Assembly (NCBI GenBank): GCA_033065855.1
Contig: JAVXUO010002192.1
Coordinates: 1-64,000, forward strand
DNA from: Escallonia rubra
Lineage: Eukaryota > Streptophyta > Magnoliopsida > Escalloniales > Escalloniaceae
Direction: 5' to 3'
Length of the DNA: 64,000 nucleotides
In this document: piece by piece, positions 1 through 13,600 of the stretch
Numbering within the stretch: the stretch's first letter is position 1
How the letters are laid out: every line of letters begins with the position of its first letter
Program-made: the position numbers and the translations under genes
Notes under the pieces: model-generated
The model's database searches: none
What the model was told of the DNA's origin: nothing
What the model saw: only the letters and a program-made list of their open reading frames with translations

Positions 1-1335
1 GCGATCGATGAAAGTGGTCAGCAAATAGACTGCATGAAAAGGTATAGCTGTCGACATGAGCTAAGCGGTCGATGATGACGGTCGATAAACCATTCTTGGC
101 AAAAGATAGAAATAGACGGTTCTGGGTAAATTGAAGAAAAGTTGCAGACAACCGAGTATAAAAGGAAGAGAAGGGCAACGGAGCAAGGGGTCGTCAAATT
201 CACAAACCAAACCTGACTTAGAAACGTCAAGTTTTGAATACACTTATCTTTTTATTTCATCTTTGTCAAGTTTTTCATATGATTCACCTTGTATGGATAG
301 AGAATCTCGTATGATGTTGTACTTGTATTCATTGTGTTGTAAGAATAAACTCTGTCTTATTGGGCACATCATTTATATATTTTGTTTAACATCATATCTC
401 TAGTAAGTTTCCGTTTTTAGTGAAGTGCTTAGGCCCTAGAAGCGAAAAAGTTCACAAACTGTTAATCGATTGTACCGTGGGTATACAAATCGATTGTGAG
501 TTTGCCCAGCAGCACAGACAGACACAACATCGATCAAATGTGCAAATCCAAGACGGTTTAACTGTTAATCACTTGTTATTGCTATCTCACAAAGTAAAAC
601 ATAGTATCAGTCAAATGTGCAGAGCCAAGACGGTCTTACAAAACATGCTTCATAGATTCCCCGTGATTACTCAAATCGGCATGACAAATTATATCCTTGA
701 GCAAGAGTTGCTCACTCCCTATGATCCGTCAATCCATGAACAATTATAGCATGTAGCATGCCAACAGGCAGTAATGCCAGGACATTGGCTTTTGTAAAAT
801 CATCTAAAGCAATTTGTGCAACTACCTCCAAGGAATCAATTAGAAGGCGTGCATGCTTGTACCCATTTAAAATCAAAAAAACTTGGAGGAGATCTAAGAA
901 AACATCACGGAGAATCGTCACCCATCACCAAGATTTCAGCCGATTCTGCGTCTTCTTAATACTGTTGCTTCCCCAACGGGTCTTACAACTCTTTCTAGAG
1001 AGCGCTACTGGTGTCTGATTCTCTCTCCCTTCCTCCTTTGTCCTTCCCTGTATCCTTTCCTTTTTTGAGTAAAAAGGGAGATTTCACATATCACTTCGTA
1101 CATGCTTCCACAGACTTCATTACTCCCCACTTACCTTTTCCAAACTGTCTGCTATATCACATGGCTGACCCTTTCCACTTTGATGGGAACCTTGTTGCTG
1201 CGGAATATCTGGACATGCGAACGGTCATGCTCCCCCTCAACCCCACCCTTGTCCATAGCAGACGGGTTGGTGAAGGCAAGGTATTAATAGGTAAATTTAA
1301 TTGACAACCAATCCTTTTCGGAGAGGAAAATCCAA
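1..1335. other. No recognisable gene; unassigned DNA with a TATA-like site
   Basis: Short open frames occur on both strands, but none resembles a family I recognise. A TATA-like stretch (agtataaaag) lies near 156-165 on the plus strand, followed by an A/G-rich leader, which would fit either a host promoter or the promoter of a decayed LTR. Around 530-640 the phrase TCAAATGTGCA..CCAAGACGGT occurs twice, about 77 bases apart. From about 1160 to 1304 a short plus frame begins MADPFHFDGNLV and is closed shortly before the fold-back element that starts at 1336. I cannot assign a function. Confidence 0.3.
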
Positions 1336-1987
1336 GGGAAAATTAGAAAAGAAGGGGTTTTGGAGTTAAACATTTGGGGATGAGGGGTTTATTTTGTAAA
1401 ATTGTGAAAATAGGGGACCCCTTCAAATAATCTCTGAAAAAGGGATCAAGTTGGAAAAAGGTGGTTTTTTTAAAACTAACTTTTTTCCATCCCCAAATTA
1501 CCCCTTTTCCCAGTTTGTCCCGCATACAGTACTTTTAAAAATCACGGTTTCAAACTGCGACTTTAAAGTAGAAATTGCGGTTTAGAACCACGACTTTAAG
1601 TAGAAAACGTGATTAGAACCACTTTTTAAGTAGAAAACGTGGTTCAGAACCACTTTTTCATTTTTTTTCATTTTCTGCGTATTTTAAANTGGAAAACATT
1701 TATATATACTAAAAACGTTGTTTAAAACCACAATTTCTACTTAAAGTCGTGGTTCTAAACCACGTTTTTTACTTAAAGTCGTGTATGTGTTTGTCTGAAT
1801 TGGAAGAGAAGATGGTGAGGGTATTTTGGGTAAACAAAAGATGAAATTTTGAAAAAAAAGCCATTTTTTTTAAGCCCCCCATTGTTCAGATATTTTCATT
1901 ATATAATTCACTTTTCCTTAAGTTTACAAAAAAAAACCACCTTCTACTAATTTTTAACCCCAAAACCCATTTTTTTGTAATTTTCCC
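1336..1987. mobile_element. Fold-back/MITE-like non-autonomous DNA element
   Basis: The ends are inverted copies of each other: GGGAAAATTAGAAAAGAAGG at the left, and the reverse complement of the right end reads GGGAAAATTACAAAAAAATG. The similarity then continues through GGGTTTTGGGGTTAAA. A six-base direct repeat ATCCAA flanks both sides (1330-1335 and 1988-1993). Inside are subterminal inverted repeats built around AACCACGACTTTAAGTAGAAAACG (about 1560-1650 against 1715-1790). There is no coding capacity. The long terminal inverted repeat and internal repeats suggest a Mutator-derived or fold-back element, but the target duplication is shorter than the nine bases expected of Mutator, so the superfamily is uncertain. 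Confidence 0.6.
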
Positions 1988-2021
1988 ATCCAAAGGGAAT
2001 GATGACGCTGATGAACAAAGT

Positions 2022-3223
2022 GTGATTGATTATTCCGACGTAGGAAGTTCGCTAGAGCCTTCCGAAGGTGAACAACAACCAATCTTTTCGCTGCCGATAA
2101 GATCATCTTCGCCGGAAATGGGTCTTGATCTCCCACCATCACACTCGCCGACATCATCATTGCGAATGGATAGTGAAATCCGTAGAGGAGATTTGTCTCT
2201 ATCTCAAATCACCCCACCTGCAAATCAGACTACGCCTGTGAGTGCCACATATCCAGCAACCACTCCACTTGGCCTGCCCCTCCCAAATTTCCCAATCTGT
2301 AATGGATATTCACAATATCCATCTCAGAACAATGATTCCACCTTGATGGGCCTGATAATTCTCTAGTGGAAAAATCACTTTCTACCAAGCAGACCCTTGG
2401 CCCGCCCCAGGATGGCTCCAACAGGCTCACGGCTTTCAGGCCTCGCCCATCTTTCACTTTATTCACTTTTGACTTAAATAAATTGCTTTCTGGACTCTCT
2501 GACTTTGGCCTGCAGCTTATTCTGGGCCCAAATAACGTGGCAGCCCAGGTAACCTATCTATTCCCCCTGTACAGACGATAGACTTGCCGCCATTACCGGT
2601 GTCATTTGAGGTTGGGTCGTCTTCTTCTATGGCGCCAACCAACTCTAACTTTGTGACATCCCAGTACTCCATATATCAACAAAGCTCAATGACTCATGGC
2701 CTCCATGACTGATTTTCAATCTGCGGTTCCTGGGCAGTGGGCCGATGATAAAACAGACAACCTGGACTACTTCTCTGGCTTGATGGTAGGACAATCGATG
2801 CAAACATATATGGAAAAAATAAGGCGTGATCTTACTCTTGATATTTATGCACCGAATATTGTCATGCCTCCTTCTTGTGTCAGTAACTCTATAGTGCAGG
2901 AACCGTCAACCAACACTGATCACAATGGCAACCTTGTTGGCCGTGCACCTCTGGCTATACGTGGGACTCGATTTTATGCCCCGGATTATGAATCCGATGA
3001 TGAGAATGCTATGGACGATCTTTCTCAACCTGCCATGGAAAGTCCTATTCACCCTATGCCTGGTTCAGCTATAGTGTCTGCTATGGATGAACCACCAACT
3101 GTTACGGAGAATGGCAAGCGTCCGCATATCTCGGATATGACTTTTGATGATGGCCCCCGTGAGAAGAAAAATCGTGTAACATCCTCTGATTCGCCTCCTT
3201 CTCCACCGGATGTCGGAATCTGA
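2022..3223 (+). pseudogene. Possible decayed coding remnant (unknown; perhaps LINE ORF1-like)
   Basis: Three consecutive plus-strand open stretches (2022-2366, 2366-2581, 2696-3223) have protein-like composition but are in different frames, separated by stops. The first is rich in Ser/Pro and acidic residues. The last (175 residues) has an acidic middle followed by a basic KRPH..REKKNR stretch and a Ser/Pro tail. That pattern resembles the low-complexity C-terminal part of plant LINE ORF1 proteins, but no zinc knuckle or DUF4283 motif is visible. There is no reverse transcriptase downstream. The fold-back element at 1336-1987 lies just upstream and may have interrupted an older frame. It could also be a fragment of an unknown host gene; I do not assign a function. 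Confidence 0.25.
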
Positions 3224-3489
3224 GGATAGCTTAGATACAGTGACACTTATTATGCTTGACTTTTGCCATATAGTGACCGGATTACATCAATATAGTCTTG
3301 CCGGGGCAGACCCACAGCTTGTGAAGGAAGCACAATCTCTAACTCATTTTGCTCGCCAGGCCCGCTCCACAGTCGCTCCACAGTCTATCAGGATTGGGTG
3401 CTTGACATTTTGTGTAGCTAGACTATTTGGCTACATAATGGGATCTTTTAATGTCGTCCCTTTTGTTATTATTCATGGCAACTTTTAAT

Positions 3490-4325
3490 CTGTAATGGCT
3501 ATAAGGTCATAAAACGCTACAAAATTATTGTATATCTCTACGTTTCAATGCAATTATCTTATTACCCAAAACAAAAACAAAAAAAGTCATTGGTTCGAAT
3601 CTGACAAGGGGCTTTGACCTTTTTTAGACAACTCCTACCTGCAGTTTCCATACTTTAGGGGAAAATAGAGATTTTTTATTGAGTTAGTGGACGAAATCAA
3701 CCGAGAAGGGTTAGAATGACAGTTGCTGCAACTTAAGAAGTACTAAATAAATGACTACTCGAATCAGAATTTTGAGCATAAAGATTCCATTTACATGTAA
3801 AAAGTGGGCCCAACTCTTGAGGATGTGGTAATACATGTAAATAATTATTCGATCGAACACTCCCCTCTGGATTCAGGAATCACGACATGCACTAAATGGC
3901 CCGTCCAAGCCAAGGAACTTACGCCAATGACATTTTCGTTTCTGCCTGACCAATAACAGTCTGATCTAATACTAGCTAAAATGCCATCAAACGACATCAA
4001 CTGTCCAACAATTGCACAATTTGACAGTCCCAACAAAGCAAAATAAACAGAACCATCTAGTCTAGATGAATAAAAACTGGCCTACCGACAGTTACTCTTC
4101 TACACATATGGCATACACTGGACAAGTCACTGACATGTATATTAACTCTGTGATCAAGCAGTTAGTGAAAGAAGATCAAGAAAATCTTCCTCAATACCAC
4201 AAAATCAGACAGACAGTAACTCTGATGATCAATAGTACACACTTCCTCTAAGCCACCTAATCCTCTCAATGGAATCCAAATGCTTCGAAAGACGATGATG
4301 CACCCTTGAACCAAGCCAAGTGTTC
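3490..4325. other. 3' flank/3' UTR side of the HON4-like gene
   Basis: This stretch is AT-rich with no supportable coding region. It lies immediately downstream (minus strand) of the stop codon at 4326-4328, so its upper part should hold the 3' UTR and polyadenylation site of the HON4-like gene. I could not fix the cleavage site. Some simple A-rich tracts occur near 3560-3590. Confidence 0.4.
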
Positions 4326-4681
4326 TTAAAGTCCTAGCATTGGCTGTGGCAGTTGCTGCGGCTCTGGCTCTTGTGCTTGAACATTCAATGGTGCACTTAA
4401 GTCAGCAGTAGCAAGGTATTCCAACTGTTGTAGTGCCCCTAGTGCACTCTGCGCAGTTTCTCTATGTAAGTATGGCTTTACCACGTCTACCGTATGCTTG
4501 ATACTTGATTGCTGCCACAATTTTTGTAAACATAACAAGCTTAAAGACCAGATTAACTGCAAAGATATGTTCTAAACTAATATTTCTTTTAACTTACAAT
4601 ATGTTCAAGTTTGGCCTTAAGGACTTCATACGCCGCCAACTGTTGCTGGTCAGCTGCTTCAATTGCTACCACTGAAGCATT
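4326..4681 (-). CDS. HON4-like: HON4-like gene, C-terminal exons 3 and 4
   Basis: Exon 3 (4598-4681, 28 residues) begins after a TGTACAG acceptor with NASVVAIEAADQQQ and ends LEHI at an ATT|GTAAGT donor. An 86-base intron (4512-4597) follows. Exon 4 (4326-4511, 61 residues plus stop) begins after GTGGCAG with QSSIKHTVDVVKPYL and ends in a Gln/Pro-rich tail. The joined stretch AYEVLKAKLEHI-QSSIKHTVDVVKPYL, then ALQQLEYLA, has the shape of the conserved C-terminal helix of plant HON4/HMGA-like proteins (LKxKLEHxQSKVxxxVxVLKPxL, then ALQELExLA). Both exons are phase 0. No upstream H15 or AT-hook exon lies nearby on this strand, so they are either the distal exons of the gene at 28.5-29.7 kb or a remnant of another copy. 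Confidence 0.7.
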
Positions 4682-7600
4682 CTGTACACCAACATGCCAA
4701 TCGTATACGAATTACATTATAACACAGTTTAACAAATCATAGCAACGTCCCAAATAATAAACATGTGCAAGCATGATTTTGGCTTTTGTGCTCTCTTGAA
4801 GCACGTGACGGATATAATTGCAGACGTGCTACACTTCTTCTATGAACCTTATCTAGGAGGCTTTGACTAAATTTGGTGCCATGTCTGGACAATCAAGTTA
4901 ATACCAAAAAAGTGCAATGTTCGTTGCAGGCATGACAGAATCAAAAAGCAGCCTCAACTAATCACATGCAGATGCAACTACGCAGCCACCCACTGGAATA
5001 CATAGGGATGCCTTTTTTACACACGACTTGGACACGAAGACTGTAGATCTTACTAACAAGATTGCAAGTACAATTCACTATTGGCTATGAAGCATGGCGC
5101 GACATTTTGGGTGAAGTACCAGCACGGGGAGCGGGTCAGGTGCGGGTGCGGCATGGGTGAGCACTGGGTCGTGTCCAAAATCATTTACTTATAAGTTTTA
5201 TGGATTTCAGGTGCCACTGAGACACAGCAGGGAAACGGCTGAGACATGCACCGGATATTTGAGGAGTCAAGAGTCAGAATTTTTTTCTCGGGTAAAAATA
5301 TGGCAATAGAATTTAAAAGAGATAGCGACCTAGGTTTCCTACTTTCTGGGCAGAGAGGAGACCGGAGAGAGACAGTGAAAGACGAAGAAGAAGTCAATGT
5401 CGACCAGGGGCAGCAGAGGTGTGTGGCCACTGAGAAGATATGCCGACGGCGAGCGGTGTCTGGCGGTAGCAACTTGCCCAGCAGTGATTATTACAATGTG
5501 ATTTCAGAGGACATACCCGGTTATCAAAGTGGGGTTTTCACTCCATAATCCTTTTGACCTGATAAAGGTGGTCATTACATAACCGCATCTGATTTTTTTT
5601 ATTTTTATAGTACGGATATGAAAAAAAAACATTTAAGAATAGAAAATGAAGTTTGAACTACATTTTGTTTTCGTTTTTTTTTCCCCCTAAGATTTAGATG
5701 AAGCATCAGGATTTTAGAAGACAAGGGAAAAAAAAAAAAGAGACAGACACGAGGCAACAATGGAATCAAACGGCAGAGAGGCAATGGTAGGACGAGACCC
5801 ATAAAGCGAGAGCATATTCACGGAAAAGAAAGAAACATTTGGGCCTGAAGTAAAAAAGCTTAGGTCAATCCAGGGTACTTTAGTCATTATGGTAAATAAT
5901 GGTATTTTGTCATTATGGTTAGTTAGAAAGATTTAGTGATTCCAATCTGTAATTTATTATTGGATATTTAGGTCCTTTCGCTATGAGACTTGGTCTACTC
6001 TTCTTTTTGGTAATCTTCTAAGTTCTTTCAGATAGGAAATATCTTTACCTTTTTTATCTTTACCTTTTGTCTATATAAAGCATTCTAAGCGAAATAAAGA
6101 AGATTCGGATGAATAGAATTTTCAAAAGCAGCATTGCTTTTTATTTTCAGTAATGAGACTCCGTTGATTCTCTTCTAGGTGAGACTCTGAATGAGACTTC
6201 CTAAGGTTTTCCTATCCTTTATTAGTTGCTTTCTTATTTTGTTTGCTATTAAAAGTACCAAAAAATATTGTTGACCGGTAGTGTTCACATCACCCTAAAT
6301 AACCCATAATCATTCAAATAAACCCTAACTCAAGTTTCTCAATAGCAAAATATATAAATCTAAGCCCTACCCTACCGTACTAGCTTATAGGGCAGCCGTA
6401 TATACCAATAGTAAGGTCACAGCACCCTAAACAACCCCAAGTCAGCCATTTAAACCCGTCCTTATTGCTTCTAACCCCAACCCCCCAACCCTAGTTTCTC
6501 AATTCCAAAACTTCTTAAGCCCTAGCCCATCATACTAGCTTGTAGGACAGCCTTATATACCCTTAGTAAGGTCCGTCCTACATTAGTTCTGAAATCAGAA
6601 ACGTTTGTTCCTGGCTGCAAGTTTTGTGCAGTTGACATGGGCTACTCAACAGGGGAAATTTCTGCCACAAGAAGATCACTCCAGAGGTATGAAGAATAAT
6701 TTGCTAGTATTAATACAAAAGTTTGATAAGTTGGAAAAGCTCTTGGGGAAAGATAACACCTCGAAAACTAGTACGGATAACCCAAAAGTGACGGCTTTCA
6801 ATGAGCAAAATCTGTTTAGGTCTCAAAAACTTGGGTCATCAAAAGCTACAGCAGAAACATGCCATGCATCTTGAGGAGAGTGAGGCTAAAGAAAAAAACA
6901 AAACATTAACGATGTCCAATATCGGTCGTTTTAGCACCACATCACTAACGTGTGTCCAAACATCCTTCAGGAGACAATCATTGAAGAAGGACAAAAGCTA
7001 GAAAGTAAGTATGAAAAAGATCAGCCCGAAAAGCAAATAAATTGGTCGATGCTGGAGATTGTGAAAATAAGCTGTTTACTTAGATATTGAAGCAAAGGTT
7101 ATAAAAGATGAGGAGGAGGAACAAACGTTTGAGTGATTCCAGATTTCCTCATTGCATCTTTATGTGATTCATTTATTTGTTCCAAGAATCCTGGGAGCAA
7201 ATAAAGGCTCCAAAGGGAGCTACACGCTGAAGGGAGTACGTGTCTCATGGAGTTCACTACTAATTCTAAATATCCAACAAGAGAATCTCCTGCAAAGGGT
7301 TTTGTTTATGTAAACATGTTTAGCGAGTCTTTAACATCTAAACAAGATCAGCGAGGCAGAATTCGGAAGGTAAAGTATTGTAGCAGCACTGAACTCTTTC
7401 TAATATTCGAGGATCCATTCTTTTACCCAAAGATGAAGACTAAAAGTTAGCAGGCTATCAACAATCAATTCAGTGGTGCATTTTAGACGCATGTGACGTA
7501 TGGTAAGAGATCCCTGGGGCACAAAATATAGTTCCCCGTGCAGTATCAATGCTCAAACTTGTTAGAGACGAGGTCTTACAAGCCAGAGTGGGGATCAAAC

Positions 7601-10600
7601 CCCCAAAGCTAGAGCATATTCCTGGAAACCAAAGAACATACAACACATTATGGGCCTAGAATACAAGCTTAGGTCAATCCAGAGTGAATTAGTAATTCTG
7701 GTATATTAGTCATTATGGCTAGTTCAAAAGTGATTTCTATCTCTAGTAAGTTCAGGATATTTAGGATTCCTTTTAGTATTAAACTTGGTCTAGTCTTCTT
7801 TTGGTAATCTTCTAGATTCTTCCAGGTAGGAATACTCGTTACTTGTCTATATGAGCAAGCATTGTGAATAGAAATAACGATGAATTGATGAACAGAATTT
7901 TCAGAAGCTGCTTTGCTTTGCTTTTCCTTTTGGTGGTGAGACCCCATTGATCCTCTTCTAGATGAGAATCCTAGAAAGCCTTAGTGAGACTCTTAGGGGC
8001 TGTACGTTTACGTTTTTCAGTTTTCATTTTTGTAATGATGATGAAAAAGATGCTTTTTTTCGGGTATGTTTACGTTTTTTCAGTTCCGTTTTGGATAAAA
8101 AAATCCAAATAGTACCAAAAAAGGTTCCTTGTCAGAGAAAACAGAATCCAGTCCACTGTTCACAATTTCTCGGGCATGGCCCTATGACGCCCAGCTGTTT
8201 CGTCAATTCATAGACTCTCCCAGCTAGCTCTCCTATCTCTGCTCTCTCTCACTCATTTATCTCCTCCAGATTTCCATGAATAACCACTCTTCAGTTCATT
8301 CTCAAGAAGCCAATCCCAGATCTGCCGAAGTGGAAGGAGAAGCTGCAACGATCAAACCCACCTATGGCTGCCAAAGATCCATTCTAAACACGACAAAGGC
8401 GCCGCCGGTACCCGCCGTCTCCGAAACAAGCACTCACCATTCCGTAGTCGGAGAGAACGACGTCCCCTCTCCTGCACAGCTCCTCGTATAGTGATTAGTG
8501 TTACTGTGCATTCATTCTGTATTCTTTCGTTCAGTGTATGTCGTGAAGGGTATTGGCATGTATAGCCTGCTTGTTTGTGTATCATCCACCATGTGTTTGA
8601 TATGTGTTTCCTTAGGATATGAACCTGAAGACAAATAGTTCTTTTCCATTTGTTTCCCATATTTACATCCTTTTTGTGTACAAATTCTGTACAAATAGTG
8701 TAGGGGTAAAATGGGAAGATTTGTGTACAAATAGTGTAGAAAATTTTAAACATACAAGATTGGTTCAGAAAAAGTTGGTGAAAACGAAAATGAAAATGGT
8801 AAACGTACAAAAAAAACTGAAAAAGTAGATACGGAAAAAAGTAAAAGTACACAATACGATTTTAGAACTGAATACTAAATTTTGGAAAACAAAAACAGAA
8901 TACAAAATACGGAAAAAAAATTCGTAAACGTACAGCCCCTTAAGGTTTTCCTATCCTATATTTATTTGCTTTCTTTATCTTCTTTGCTATTTAAAATTAA
9001 AACTACCAAAGAATACTGTCCGAGGGTACTGTTCGCAACACCCTAAACAACTCAAATCAGCCGATTAAACCCTCTTTATTGCTTCTATACCCTAACCCTC
9101 GTTTCTCAATTGCAAAACCTGAAATTCAAAGCCCTAGCCCACCAAACTAGCTTGTAGGATAGCCTTAGATACCCTTGGTAAGGTCTGTCCTACACCCAAA
9201 AAGGAAAAATTCTTTAAAATTTAGAAAGGAAGGTCCTACCAAAATAATGTAAAGCAAGAAATACGATAAAAGAAAAACGGGAATGGTTTCTAAGAGCCGC
9301 AGGGCATTTTATTGCTTTGATGCCGTCTTTGAACTCATAATCAAGATGAAACCTAAAGGAAATAAGAGAACCAAGAGAACAGAAAAAGCCTAAACCTTTA
9401 TTATTCCCAGATAAAACCAAGTAATGAACCACCTACACATACATATGCACATACGTAGATATGCATGTATATATGGAGCAGATCCATAGCTATTAGCTAG
9501 CACTAAGAAACCATGTATTTTCCCGGCTGGGACAAACCCCTCCCTCCCTCCCTCCCCCCCCCCCACCAAATTCTCTAAAAAACGGGGAGAGAGACCTATT
9601 TATGTTTTTTCTGTCTTCTTTTTATGTGGGGATGGGGGCGTGGGAGAGGGGAAGATCGATTGACAATTGGGGCGGTGCCGTGACCGTGGTTGAGGTGGGT
9701 ACGTCTAAGGTGGCGGCGGCAGAGCTTGTAGGTAATGGATCTGGCAGCATTGGTACGGCGGGCACCTTGGAGGTGGTGAAGGTGGTGGTGGTTGTAGATA
9801 ATAGTGGTGGCGGTTTGGCGGAGGTCATGGGCAATGGCCCGGTGGTGGAGCCGGTGACGGTGAAGCAACACCACATATTCATGTTTCCGCTTACAGATTC
9901 ATATCCCTTGCTTCTAAATTTCTCCTTATCTGTTTACAGATTCATATTGATGATGATGGCAAACATCGTATTCTTGGTCTGATTAAATTGATGATGATGG
10001 GAAAGGCATAGACGGTGGAAATTGATACTACTGATAATGAGAATTTGAGATAAGGCAATGGTGACGAGCCACAAGAAAAAATTGAGGGGGGAGAGAGAGA
10101 GGGGAGGGGGGTTTGAAAGTTTGGGTTTCTCTCTCTACCAGACGCTAGAAAATTATGCGGCTGGTTGTTAACCTATACCTTTTTTTTATCCACATAGACG
10201 GTATTTGAGTCATTTTTCACTGATTGCCCAAAATAGGGCCAGTTGGGCGAGTTCTCTGTAGTGGAAAAAATTGATCAGAAGATCCAGATGAGATGGGCAA
10301 ATAGGGGCTTTCCCTGCGCAACTTGTAGATCGGCCCCAATCACTGCTCGCAAGGTTCCCTAACATACCGGCAGTGATCTAGCCGTCCATTCCCATCTGAG
10401 GACGACCTCCTTTGAGCCATCCAGTCAATTATTGGTGAACCGTGGACGGAGAAATTAAAAATATGCCCACGAAGCCAGTACGTCTCTTTCTCTTAACATT
10501 CTCTCTCTTTCTTCTATATGTTGTCTCACCACCACCGATCACAAACTTAGGTCACATCTTGCCTCTCCTCCCCGACATGTCAGTGGAATCTTGTAGCCAA

Positions 10601-13600
10601 GCTATACACCGTTCCCAGCCCGTCGCATATCCACTACCCAGATCTATTCTCTCTTCCTTAGTTCACCACCGGATTTATTCTCGTTTATTTTAACATCTAG
10701 AATGGTTTTGTTTGCTGAAATTATTGCTTAATTGGTGCCTCAAAGATGTCGAATTGTGTGTTGCATAATCCAATCTTGATGGGGGTTAGTGCAACTTGGT
10801 GGTGGGTTGGATTTTGATTGGTAGTTAGGTCTTTGTTTGTTCAAGACTTGTCTCAATTTTACCTACAATTAAGCACCCAATTCATCCATTCCTAATAAAT
10901 TCTACTCTAAATACTTCCATTAATGGTGGCCATAGCAAAACCAATTAGAAAGCTTAGTTCCACAACGGTGTGTGTATGTGTCTCCCAATTTTTTGGGTCA
11001 ATTCAATGGCGAATTAAACGTCTGCCAAGCTATCACTAGATGCTTCTTGGATTTCAATCTTTGATAGCAGCAGTTTGGAGAAGCCATATGACTAGATGAA
11101 GGGGCTGACATGTCAAAAGTCTTGTCCGCTTGATAATGTAGGGGATGGCTTAACGAGGCTTTAAAATAAGATCTTGACCATCAACAGATGAAGAAGGGAT
11201 GGCCAGATCAGTGCTGGCGATATAGATAAGATATCAATCATCTTAAATAAGATATGGTTAGACTGAAAGCTAACAAACTTATCTTAAACAAGCTATCCAA
11301 CATCTATCTCTATTTACTACTTTTATATGCTTGAATCTAAAACTTCAAGACAGAAACGTAAACTAGCTTGCAACTGGAATTTGAAAAATCACTTAGTCTG
11401 CGATGTTTTCGATTATTTGCATAAATTTACATTAAGAAAAGGAAGTTGTATGAGATATATTTAGCCCAGTAGACAGCTGAGATGATTACATTGCATATCA
11501 CTATTTTTGGGAATGTTCGATTCCTATGTAAATAAGCATAAAATGAAGATCGAAAAAATAAAATTAGTCAGTCAGGGTCAATACCATAGAGGTGCTATAG
11601 CTTTATACCTAGTAAGGACTATAGATAGGAGACTTTCATACACTCTGAAACTTGGAATCACAAGGAGGAGGTGCACAAGAGATCATACAAACGAACTATA
11701 CGGATGTAAAGCTGCCAACCACTACTAATAGTTATAGCCACATAACAGCCTCATCTACTTCAGGGAACTTGTCATACCCATCTTTACGTGGTGGTTTGAA
11801 GGTCTCTAATGTCTGCAATTATGGGAAGAAGTGAAATGAGGTGAATTTGAAAGTAGTACATTTTAATCTGATCGAAACTTATAATTTGTTAACCGGTGTT
11901 GACAAGCGTGCATAGTTTGTAAACGCAGAGAACAAAGTTAATTAATCAGGTGAATGCGACGGCCTTCTATAATCCCCTTTAACAAGAGGCCAGAAAGAAC
12001 TCAAAACAGTATATTATTTTCAAAGAAATATCACGTTATATGCTTCCGCTCCCATTTTAGTGACATCTTATGTCGTCACCTACCTTTCAAGGCCTTGGAC
12101 AATTCTAAGCCAACCGTGACTCCGTGAGGCACTTAGCACTTTTGAGACCCCGCTAGATCACTAGGTAAACTACTTGTGCTGGGGAAAGACAAGAGCTAGA
12201 CAGAGAACAAGGACACAAGTGTTTGAGAGAATGCTTGCACTATGACACGGACTAGAGTGCAATGCTTGGATGGTTTGGCAAGTGATGGTACATGTTCACC
12301 TCCTCCATGGACTGTGTGGTGATCTTTCGATACGATTTGCAATGTGTCTGGAATTCTCCCTAGAATCATCTAGTTATTTACATATACTGCAAGTCTCTAA
12401 AATTCTCTACATTTTACAAGTTAAAATACTTAAAGAGAAACAGAGAACACCGTCCTGGAGGTTGTCCCAGTAAGCAGCCATGTTGTGTCTCCATAAGCGT
12501 CTGCATGGCATCGCCTCTAAAATTTCTCTCTTTTCATGTGGTGCGGGACAATCTCCTCCAGCTAATCTAGCAACGTCCCCGTCGCAGCCCTCTCTTGGTA
12601 TCGGTCAATCCCCACCTGGAATTGCCAAAGCTCTTCCGCTTGTTCCCCCGCTGCTTCCCTTTCTGACAATTCCTTCCAATCACTAAGTAGTGTCTGGCTA
12701 GTGGAAGTCCTCATCTTTGCTCTATCTTGTCCCTTAGCACGTACTCGGCCACCTTGTCATGGGATTTGACGGTTGTTGTTGCCCTATGACTATGTCCTCA
12801 GCTTGGGTCTCCACATCGGCATGGTAAGGCTTTAGCAAACTAGCATGGAAGACCGAACGTACCTTGAGTTGCAGCAGCAACTCCAATCGATCAGACGCCT
12901 TCCCAACTTTAGCCACGATAAGAAAGGGCCCTTCATATCTACCTATTAACCCCTGGTGTACCCTCCTTTGAGTACCGAATGGCTCTGGCAGTAGCTTGAC
13001 CATCAATTTGTATCCAAGTCGGTAGACATCATGCTCTTGGTGCTAAACATCCCCCGGACACAGGCACCACACACATGCCCCATACCCAATGATCCACACC
13101 GCATTCCTATATGGTGAGACAAGAGCATTAACTTGCCGCAAAAAATCAAGGCCTACCACGACCTTTAAGTCATCAATCGGTGCCACCCAAAAGTCCACGA
13201 AGCTTTTCACGTGCCAAGGCAGAGCTCAACCCGATGTGCGGTGTTTGGAGGGGCTTGGCATTGGTGATTGACAGTCTTCAACCATACTCACATTGAGGCC
13301 ACCTCAATTGGCCTCGTCCATTGTCACGAAATTATGGGTTACACCAGTGTCCAAACGTCAATTGGACGGGCTTACCACTTGGCGTTGCCTCGACATGTGG
13401 CAATCCCTTGCCAGTCGAAGCCTGTCCCATGCCCATCATGACTTGCGGCACTGTTTTGGCATGGAGTGCATTAAAAAAATTGAGCGAGCCCATTTGTACG
13501 GCTTGTCAGTCGGACTCTTACCTTTCAGTTATAAAGCACGGACACGGAGGCAGATACGGGGATATGGCATTTTTGAAAATTTTAGGATACGGGTGCGCCG

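Larger units (their letters stand above)
5785..9194 (+). mobile_element. Decayed non-autonomous LTR retrotransposon
   Basis: Two direct repeats flank about 1 kb of internal DNA: about 5785-6582 and about 7588-9194. Both start around AGAGCATATTC and GCTTAGGTCAATCCAG and end GTCCTACA. The first has a plant TATA-like CTATATAAAG at 6071-6080, so the element reads on the plus strand. The internal 6583-7587 segment has only broken frames (for example 6605-6874, with KKNLLxLIQKFDKLEKLL-like gag flavour) and no reverse transcriptase, protease or integrase, so it could not move by itself. The second LTR is interrupted by the MITE at 7996-8939. In the first LTR the last roughly 160 bases are present twice (6290-6420 and 6420-6582). 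I found no convincing target duplication. Confidence 0.6.

Noticed and set aside
8352-8852. 166-codon minus-strand frame
   Set aside because: It lies inside a MITE with perfect terminal inverted repeats and TTA duplication; the Phe/Tyr/His-rich sequence comes from A/T homopolymers and has no homology I recognise.
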